Shown here: piece by piece, positions 58,587 to 64,000 of the stretch | Position numbering within the stretch: position 1 is the first letter of the stretch | Layout of the letters: each line of letters opens with the position of its first letter | Assembly (NCBI RefSeq): GCF_052078665.1 | Contig: NZ_JBQJIK010000020.1 | Location: 36,008-100,007 of the forward strand | Reading direction: 5' to 3' | Source: Inquilinus sp052078665 | GTDB lineage: Bacteria; Pseudomonadota; Alphaproteobacteria; DSM-16000; Inquilinaceae | DNA length: 64,000 nucleotides | The notes under the pieces: model-generated | What the model was told of the DNA's origin: nothing | Database searches by the model: none | Seen by the model: only the letters and a program-made list of their open reading frames with translations | Program-made: the position numbers and the translations under genes

Positions 58587-59908
58587 GCCTCCAGGATCTC
58601 GACCGCGGGGCTGACGGCCCGGCGGTCGATCAGGGTCGAGACGATGCCCACGACCGGGCGCAGGGCGCTGCGCACGCCGCCCCCGGCCGCCGGGCCGTTG
58701 GTGTACAGACTTTCCACCTCCCGCGCCGCATCGGCCGCGGCCTCGGCGGTGGCGGCGCGGGCGCACAGCCGCAGCCGAACCTCCGACGGCGCCCCGCCGC
58801 GCAGCCGGCCCGGCAGCAGCGCATCGACCCCGACCAGGTCGAGCCGCAGATCGGTGATGTCGCCGCGGCGGGCCAGGCGCTCGCGCACGATCTCGGCGGC
58901 GCGCCGGCCGCGCTCGACCGCGCCGCTGCCGCCGTAGGAGATGCCGGCCTCGGCCTCCCAGCCGGCCTCATAGGCGACGCTGACCTTCAGCGACTCCGGC
59001 CGAATCCGCCCGCGCGCCCCGGCGACGACGACGCGGTTCTCGCCCTGCTCGGCCACCGACACGCCGGTGACGTCGAGCACGACATCCGGGGTGACATAGG
59101 CGCCGGGGTCGGTGACCTCGTACAGCAGCTGCTCGGTCACGGTGGCGCGGCTGACCCGCCCGCCGGTGCCCGGCAGCTTGGTCACGGTGATGCCGCCGCC
59201 CGCCGTCACCTCGGCGATCGGGAAGCCGAGATCGGCCAGGCCGGGCGCGTCGCTGCCGTCGGCATCGGTGAAATAGCCGCCGGTGACCTGGCCGGCGCAT
59301 TCCATCAGGTGCCCGGCCAGGGTGGCGGTGGCGATGCGGCCGGCATCGTCCAGCGCCCAGCCGAAGCGCCAGGCCAGCGGCGCCACGAACAGCGACGGGT
59401 CGGCGACCCGGCCGGTGATCACCAGCTGCGCCCCGGCCTCCAGCGCCGGCAGCATCGCATCGGCGCCGAGATAGGCGTTGGCGGCGATCAGCGGGCCATG
59501 CGCGGCCAGCGGCCTGCCGTCCTCGAGGGCGAGGGCGGCCGGGTCGATCCGGTCCAGCACGTCGTCGCCGGTCACCACCGCGATCCGCATCGCCAGCCCG
59601 AGCTCGCGGCACAAGGCAGCGGCGCGGCGGCCGGCGCCCACCGGGTCGGCGGCGCCCATATTGGTCAGCACCCGGATGCCCTGGGCGGCGACGCCGGGCA
59701 GAACCGGGCGCAGCCGGCGCTCCAGCAGCGGGTCGAAGCCGGCATCGGGATCGGCCCGGCGGCGGCGATGGGCCAGGGCGATGGTGCGCTCGGCCAGGCA
59801 TTCGAACACCAGCGCGTCCAGCTTTCCGCGCGCCACCAGTTCGGCCGCGGGCTCCAGCCGGTCGCCGGCGAATCCGGCACCGGCCCCGATCCGCATCGTT
59901 GTCGGCAT
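58583..59908 (-). CDS. AtuA-family (acyclic terpene utilization, DUF1446) protein
   Basis: The 441-residue protein has the family start 'RIGAGAGFAGDRLEPAAELV', 'LTNMGAADPVGAGRRAA', 'ITGRVADPSLFVAPLAWRFGW' and 'TVTEQLLYEVTDPGAYVTPDVV'. AtuA-type proteins occur in acyclic terpene and short-chain acid catabolism, but their reaction is unknown. The gene starts 1 base after the citMHS stop. The substrate here is unknown and need not be a terpene. Confidence 0.9.
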   Translation of the reverse strand: MPTTMRIGAGAGFAGDRLEPAAELVARGKLDALVFECLAERTIALAHRRRRADPDAGFDPLLERRLRPVLPGVAAQGIRVLTNMGAADPVGAGRRAAALCRELGLAMRIAVVTGDDVLDRIDPAALALEDGRPLAAHGPLIAANAYLGADAMLPALEAGAQLVITGRVADPSLFVAPLAWRFGWALDDAGRIATATLAGHLMECAGQVTGGYFTDADGSDAPGLADLGFPIAEVTAGGGITVTKLPGTGGRVSRATVTEQLLYEVTDPGAYVTPDVVLDVTGVSVAEQGENRVVVAGARGRIRPESLKVSVAYEAGWEAEAGISYGGSGAVERGRRAAEIVRERLARRGDITDLRLDLVGVDALLPGRLRGGAPSEVRLRLCARAATAEAAADAAREVESLYTNGPAAGGGVRSALRPVVGIVSTLIDRRAVSPAVEILEA

Positions 59909-61198
59909 TCAGATGGCTCCCGTGGCCCAGGCGACGGCCGTCATGACGAGGGTCGAGGCGAAGGCCCATTTGAAGATGAAGCGCTGATGGGCGCCGAGCT
60001 GCACCCCGGTCAGCCCGACCAGGATGAAGGTCGAGGCGGTCAGCGGGCTCAAGGGGAAGCCGGTGGTCATCTGGCCCAGGATCGCGGCCCGGCCGATCGC
60101 CAGCGGGTCCTGGCCCAGCGCCTCGGCGGTGCCGGCGAAGACCGGCAGGATGCCGTAGTAGTAGGCGTCCGGCGTGAACACCAGGCTCAGCGGCATGCCG
60201 GTCACCGCCACGATCTGCGACAGGTAGGGCGCCAGGCTCTGGGGCACGATGGCCACCAGCGCCTCGGCCATGGCGCCGATCATCTTGGTGCCGCCCAGGA
60301 TGCCGGTGAAGATGCCGGCGGCGAAGATCATCGCGGTGACGGTGACGACGCTGTCGGCGTGCTTCACCAGCCGCTCGCGCTGCTGCTCCCAGCGCGGATA
60401 GTTGACCAGCAGGGCGATGGCGAAGGCGGTGATGAACAGCACCGGCAGCGGCCACAGCCCGGCCAGCAGCGCCACGATCAGGACGACGGTCAGAGCGGCG
60501 TTGAACCAGGCCAGGTGCGGCCGGCGCGCCGCCCGCTCGGCCTCGGTCGGCTCGACCAGCGCCACCGCGTCGACGCCATGGGCGATGCCCAGGCGCTTGC
60601 GCTCGCCGCGGCCGATCAGCCAGGCCGCGATGAACACCCAGACGAGGCCGGCGATCATCGCCGGGATCACCGGGTTGAACAGGGCCGCGGCGTCGGTCTT
60701 CAACACCGCCATCGCCCGCGCCGTCGGGCCGCCCCAGGGCAGCAGGTTCATGGTCCCGGCGGCGAGGCAGATGATGCCCGGCAGCACCAGCGGGTTCAGG
60801 CCCAGCCGGCGGTGCACCGGCAGCAGCGCCGTGACCGTGATCAGGAAGGTGGTGGCGCCGTCGCCGTCCAGCGCGACCAGCATGGTCAGCAGGGCGGTGA
60901 TCAGGCACAGCCGCACCGGGTCGCCCTGCACCAGGGACAAGAGGCCGCGGATCGGCCGGTCGAAGATGCCGGTGTCGAGCATCAGCCCGAAATACAGCAC
61001 CGCGAACATGATCATGATGCCGACCGGCGCGACCTTGACGATGCCGTCCAGCATCATCGGGCCGAGGCCGGCGCCGAAGCCGCCGAGCAGGCCGCCGGCC
61101 AGCGGCACCAGCACCAGCGCGACCAGCACCGAGACGCGGCCGCTGAGGATCAGCGCCAGGAACACTGCGATGGTCAGAAACCCCAGGGCCGCCAGCAT
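59909..61198 (-). CDS. CitMHS-type organic acid (metal-citrate) transporter
   Basis: The 429-residue inner-membrane carrier has about twelve hydrophobic segments and the CitMHS patterns 'IMIMFAVLYFGLMLDTGIFDRPIRGLL', 'LTMLVALDGDGATTFLITVTALLP' and 'MNLLPWGGPTARA'. The family imports citrate complexed with magnesium or calcium; other acids are possible. The second ATG at 61198 was chosen because GGAGG is 6 bases upstream; the first ATG (61204) abuts it. It is the first gene of the operon. Confidence 0.9.
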   Translation of the reverse strand: MLAALGFLTIAVFLALILSGRVSVLVALVLVPLAGGLLGGFGAGLGPMMLDGIVKVAPVGIMIMFAVLYFGLMLDTGIFDRPIRGLLSLVQGDPVRLCLITALLTMLVALDGDGATTFLITVTALLPVHRRLGLNPLVLPGIICLAAGTMNLLPWGGPTARAMAVLKTDAAALFNPVIPAMIAGLVWVFIAAWLIGRGERKRLGIAHGVDAVALVEPTEAERAARRPHLAWFNAALTVVLIVALLAGLWPLPVLFITAFAIALLVNYPRWEQQRERLVKHADSVVTVTAMIFAAGIFTGILGGTKMIGAMAEALVAIVPQSLAPYLSQIVAVTGMPLSLVFTPDAYYYGILPVFAGTAEALGQDPLAIGRAAILGQMTTGFPLSPLTASTFILVGLTGVQLGAHQRFIFKWAFASTLVMTAVAWATGAI

Positions 61199-61298
61199 GG
61201 TCATCCTCCCGTTGTGGCGGCCGTCCTTCCGGCGGCGACCGCTCGGCCTCAGGACGCCATGGCGGGTGGTGGAACGAGAAGTGAATTTGTGTCATCGA

Positions 61299-61319
61299 TT
61301 GATGCATGAAACGCATCAA
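61299..61319. promoter_or_regulatory. Inverted repeat at the LysR start
   Basis: TTGATGC (61299-61305) and GCATCAA (61313-61319) are perfect reverse complements that span the start codon of the LysR gene, between it and the divergent citMHS. It may be the regulator's autoregulatory site. Confidence 0.45.
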
Positions 61320-62217
61320 CCTGTCCCTGTTCGAGATCGAGGTGTTCCTGCAGGTCGACCGGCTGCGCAGCTTCCGGGCCGCGGCCGAGGCTCTGGGGAT
61401 GTCGCAGCCCGCGGTCAGCCGGGCGGTGGCGCGGGCCGAGGGGCGGCTGGGAATCCGCCTGTTCGACCGCAACACCCGGACGGTCGAGCCGACGCCGCAG
61501 GGACGGGAGTTCGCCGCCATCGCCGGCCGGCTGATCGGCGACCTGCGGTCTTCGCTCGACGATCTCGGCGATTATTTCCGCTCGGCCCGCGGCCGCGTCG
61601 CCGTCGCCGGGCTGCCCTCGGTCACGGCCGGGCTGCTGCCGCCGGTGATCGACCGGTTCCGCCGCAGCCATCCGGGCGTATCGGTCGGCGTCATCGACAC
61701 TCTGCTCGACGGCGTGGTCGGCGCGGTGCTGAGCGGCGAGGCCGATCTCGGCATCGCCGGCCGGCCGGCGCCCGACGGCAAGGTCGAGTTCACGCGGATC
61801 CTGTCGGACCGCTTCGTCGCCATCCTGCGCCAGGATCACCCGCTGGCGCGGGCTTCGGCCGTCACCTGGGCCGACCTGGCGGGCTTCCCCTTCGTCGCCA
61901 TGTCGCGGATCACCAGCGTCCGGCCGCTGACCGACCGCGGCTTCGCCCAGGCCGGGGTGGCGGTGGAGCCGGAGTTCGAGGTGTCGCATCTCGCCACCGC
62001 CGGCGCGCTGGTGGCGGCCGGGCTCGGGGTGACGGCGCTGCCGGTGCTGACCCTGCCGGTGCTGGCCCATCCGGCCCTGACCACGCGCCTGCTGCAGGGG
62101 CCGGAGGTGACCCGCGACATCGGCGTGCTGACCCGGTCGGGCCGGACGCTGTCGCCGGCGGCGGCGGCGTTTCGCGACACCGTGCTCGCCTCCGGCGATC
62201 CCGCCGCCATGGCATGA
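61306..62217 (+). CDS. LysR-family regulator of the citMHS-atuA operon
   Basis: The 303-residue protein begins 'LSLFEIEVFLQVDRLRSFRAAAEALGMSQPAVSRAVARAE', a LysR helix-turn-helix, and has the two-lobed effector domain. It is divergent from the transport and AtuA genes and should activate them in response to the acid. A GC-rich stem-loop lies right after its stop. Confidence 0.93.
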   Translation: MKRINLSLFEIEVFLQVDRLRSFRAAAEALGMSQPAVSRAVARAEGRLGIRLFDRNTRTVEPTPQGREFAAIAGRLIGDLRSSLDDLGDYFRSARGRVAVAGLPSVTAGLLPPVIDRFRRSHPGVSVGVIDTLLDGVVGAVLSGEADLGIAGRPAPDGKVEFTRILSDRFVAILRQDHPLARASAVTWADLAGFPFVAMSRITSVRPLTDRGFAQAGVAVEPEFEVSHLATAGALVAAGLGVTALPVLTLPVLAHPALTTRLLQGPEVTRDIGVLTRSGRTLSPAAAAFRDTVLASGDPAAMA

Positions 62218-62221
62218 GAAA

Positions 62222-62247
62222 GGCCCGGCCGCTGGTGCGGCCGGGCC
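62222..62247. terminator. Bidirectional terminator
   Basis: An 11-bp stem (62222-62232 with 62237-62247) and TGGT loop lie between the LysR stop and the His-rich gene end. On the minus strand the stem is followed by TTTC, so it can serve the His-rich gene; LysR is served by the same stem. Confidence 0.75.
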
Positions 62248-62275
62248 CCTGGTTCCGTCGCCGATGGTGCGGCGA

Positions 62276-62710
62276 TTACTCGGCCGGAGCCGACTCGTCC
62301 GACGGCATGGTCTGGTCCATGGTGGGAGCCTGCTCCATCGCGGGCGCCTGATCCATGGTCCCCGGCTGCATCGGCTGGGCCGGGGCCATCTGGCCGGGCA
62401 TCATCTGCTGCGGCGTGGCTCCGGCGCTCAGCTGCTGCTGGTTGAGATTGCGGGTCTGCTCCTCCTCCGCCGCGTTCTGCGCGCTCTTGCTGCCGCGGTG
62501 CCGGCGGGGGGTCTGGTCCTCGGCGTTCGAGGACTGCATGTGCTTGCGATGGTGGGTGCCCTGAGTCGGCTCTGACGGCATGTTCGCGGCGGGAGCCTCG
62601 ACCGACGGCGTCGTGCCGGGCACCGCCGGCTCGGTCCCGGTCTGGGCCAGGGCGGGCGCGGCGGCCAGCGCCGACACGGCGAGGGCGGTAAAGACAAAAC
62701 TCCTGCGCAT
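62276..62710 (-). CDS. Small exported His/Gln/Met-rich protein (paralog 1)
   Basis: The 144-residue product has a signal peptide ('RRSFVFTALAVSALAAAPALAQ') and a low-complexity mature part with 'GTHHRKHMQSSNAEDQTPRRHRGSKSAQN', 'EEEQTRNLNQQQLS' and a Met/Pro/Gln-rich tail. It shares 'THHRK ... QTR-x-LN-x-x-QLS' with the paralog at 62994. The His and Met residues suggest metal binding, as inference. The ATG at 62710 was chosen because the GGAGATC leader is conserved ahead of both genes. Confidence 0.78.
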   Translation of the reverse strand: MRRSFVFTALAVSALAAAPALAQTGTEPAVPGTTPSVEAPAANMPSEPTQGTHHRKHMQSSNAEDQTPRRHRGSKSAQNAAEEEQTRNLNQQQLSAGATPQQMMPGQMAPAQPMQPGTMDQAPAMEQAPTMDQTMPSDESAPAE

Positions 62711-62894
62711 GAAGATCTCCATCGAGGGATGCTGAAGATCGGGGCCACAGGCACAGACGGCCGCGGCACGTGAACCGATCCCTTCCCTAACGACCGGACC
62801 GGCGATACCGATCCGGGGAAAATGCCTTCATGAACGATATTTCATGTTTCCGGGGATCGTCTGGCGGGCCGGCCGCGAATCCTGGAGACGGACG

Positions 62895-62928
62895 AAAAAG
62901 AGGCCCGGCTGCCTGAGCAGCCGGGCCT
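62895..62928 (-). terminator. Rho-independent terminator of paralog 2
   Basis: A 12-bp perfect stem (62901-62912 with 62917-62928) is followed on the minus strand by five T (complement of 62895-62899). It lies 65 bases after the stop of paralog 2. Confidence 0.88.
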
Positions 62929-62993
62929 CGCGGACCGCGGACCTCGCCTCGGAAGGGGGGGTGGAAGCGAGGGCCTGTTGCGGCCCGAACCGG

Positions 62994-63233
62994 TTACTTC
63001 GCCTTGCTCAGCTGCTCCTCGTTCAGCTTGCGGGTCTGGTCCTGCTCGCTGTTGGCGCTGCGATGCGCGACCGGCTTGCGATGATGAGTCCCGGCCGCGT
63101 GGTGGGTCTTCATCTTCATCGGCGCGGCGGCGGCCGGTGCCGCCACGGCGGGCTGGGTCTGTGCCATCGCCAAGGCGGGGGTAAGGGCGAGGGCGGGCAC
63201 CGCAAGAACGGCGAACAGAAGGCTCCTGCGCAT
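62994..63233 (-). CDS. Small exported His-rich protein (paralog 2)
   Basis: The 79-residue product has a signal peptide ('RRSLLFAVLAVPALALTPALAMAQ') and a short mature part with 'MKMKTHHAAGTHHRKPVAHRSANSEQDQTRKLNEEQLSKAK'-like content. It matches paralog 1 in the 'THHRK' and 'QTR-x-LN-x-x-QLS' blocks. The 5' leader is also shared. Unknown family; a role in periplasmic metal or acid stress is a guess. Confidence 0.78.
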   Translation of the reverse strand: MRRSLLFAVLAVPALALTPALAMAQTQPAVAAPAAAAPMKMKTHHAAGTHHRKPVAHRSANSEQDQTRKLNEEQLSKAK

Positions 63234-63420
63234 GGGACGATCTCCATCGAGGGGACAACGAAGATCGGAGGAGAGGCGGGCGGGAGGCCACGTCTTGGCT
63301 CCGACGAACGAACCCTACGATGCCGGAGCTAACGCCTGCGTGGGCGAAAGATGAAATCCACGTAACGATCGGGACCGAGCGAAGCGGCAGAGGGGATCGT
63401 CGTCGCGAGTACATGTCCAG

Positions 63421-63462
63421 CGGATAGATGGGTGACATTTTAGACCGGATAGATGGGTGACA
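63421..63462. repeat. Terminal repeats of an IS481-type element
   Basis: Two identical 17-base copies (63421-63437 and 63446-63462), CGGATAGATGGGTGACA, lie at the end of the transposase gene and include its stop region. They are probably the right end of the insertion sequence; the element boundary is at or just before 63421. Confidence 0.65.
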
Positions 63463-64000
63463 GATGCGTCGGGGTTGGGCGCCTGCGCGCAAGCGCCCCA
63501 ACCCGACGCAGTCGCTTCTGCTGGGGGTCGATCACCCCGATCGGCGTGTTGTAGAAGCGCATGCGCAGCTCGCCGGTTTCGCGTTCCTCGATGGCGACCC
63601 ATTCGCCGACCAGAACCTCGGACACGAACAGGAAGTCGCCCGCCCACTTGATCTCGCCGTTCGAGCGCACCCGGCGGATATCGGCTTCCCGCGGGTACTC
63701 CGGCTCCGGCAGACGCTTCGGCAGCGGCCGCGGCGACGGCTGATAGTGCCGCGCCGGCGGCGTCTGCCCCAAGGCTTCGTGCGGCCGTTCGTGGTTGTAA
63801 TACGCCCGGAATTCGGCAAAGCGCGCGGCCTGGGCCGCCCGGTCGGCCGCCGGCGGCTCGATCGCCTCCCGCAGGGTCAGATGGAACCGCTCCTGACGCC
63901 CGTTCTGCTGCGGCTTGCCCGGTGCCGTCCGCTCGTGGCGGATGCCCAGCTTCGCCCACCAGGCGCTCAGCCGCGTCAGCCCGGTAACCCCGGGCGAGGC
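63440..64000 (-). CDS. IS481-type transposase (partial, cut by window edge)
   Basis: The frame is open from the window edge to TAA at 63440 and encodes about 186 C-terminal residues of an integrase-core transposase: 'GLTRLSAWWAKLGIRHERTAPGKPQQNGRQERFHLTL' (with the last catalytic Glu in 'QERFH'), 'FRAYYNHERPHEALGQTPPARHY', then a beta-strand tail. The N-terminal part lies beyond the right edge. Terminal repeats lie at its 3' end. Confidence 0.88.
   Translation of the reverse strand, partial: ASPGVTGLTRLSAWWAKLGIRHERTAPGKPQQNGRQERFHLTLREAIEPPAADRAAQAARFAEFRAYYNHERPHEALGQTPPARHYQPSPRPLPKRLPEPEYPREADIRRVRSNGEIKWAGDFLFVSEVLVGEWVAIEERETGELRMRFYNTPIGVIDPQQKRLRRVGALARRRPTPTHLSPIYPV

Noticed and set aside
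58968..61520. 850-codon minus-strand frame overlapping AtuA, CitMHS and LysR
   Set aside because: Different frame from the real genes, low-complexity Arg/Pro/Gly sequence, no start signal.

Overview
The window is high-GC DNA of an alphaproteobacterium, most likely a Rhodospirillales member (Azospirillum/Inquilinus-like). The evidence is the dnaJ-like/cobS/cobT cluster divergent from bolA (aerobic cobaltochelatase), the fabA-fabB-fabI operon, a lolA-type carrier and the strong GC bias at third codon positions, which opens very long antisense frames. The genus is inferred; no rRNA or other taxonomic marker lies in the window.

Layout. 0-5.3 kb: a reductase-like protein, small unknowns and the unsaturated fatty-acid operon fabA-fabB-fabI on the minus strand. 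5.4-10.2 kb: a TPR protein, a truncated ispE, and a membrane glycosyltransferase translationally coupled to a GT2-GtrA protein (polyprenyl-phosphate sugar transfer). 10.2-12.6 kb: an RskA-type anti-sigma factor, its ECF sigma factor and an RTX calcium-binding protein, all on the minus strand. 12.7-18.2 kb: an AcrR-like repressor divergent from an RND efflux adaptor and pump, with an almost perfect AcrR-type operator between them, then the 5' end of a broken ankyrin-type gene. 18.4-27 kb: peroxiredoxin, a lipoprotein, an ABC exporter, LysR with two SDRs, an SMP-30-type hydrolase and murI. 27-34.4 kb: acetyltransferases, a SWIM-SNF2 helicase, a beta-propeller protein, LysR and LuxR regulators. 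34.7-38.8 kb: cobT, cobS, dnaJ-like, bolA.

38.8-49.6 kb mixes ordinary metabolic genes with lower-GC accessory genes: two tandem HNH nucleases, one with a PUA/EVE-like N-terminus; a PUA-like/GIY-YIG fusion; and an orphan protein. These look like parts of a modification-dependent anti-phage or anti-plasmid arsenal placed between core genes. A LacI repressor with a triple operator faces a 76-residue ORF of unknown role.

49.7-56.2 kb: HAD, HxlR, dehydrogenase, periplasmic glutathione peroxidase, PuuD-like amidotransferase, a SET-domain/GNAT pair and lolA with a GNAT. 56.2-62.2 kb: a LysR-controlled operon (CitMHS carrier, AtuA, AtuA-C-like protein, exported alpha/beta hydrolase) that looks like a complete release-uptake-catabolism unit for an unknown organic acid or ester. 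62.2-64 kb: a tandem pair of small exported His-rich paralogs with a duplicated leader, and the end of an IS481-type element cut by the window edge.

Two genes (ispE and the ankyrin-type gene) keep intact 5' ends but stop abruptly against a neighbour. These are either small deletions or assembly joins and should be checked first.
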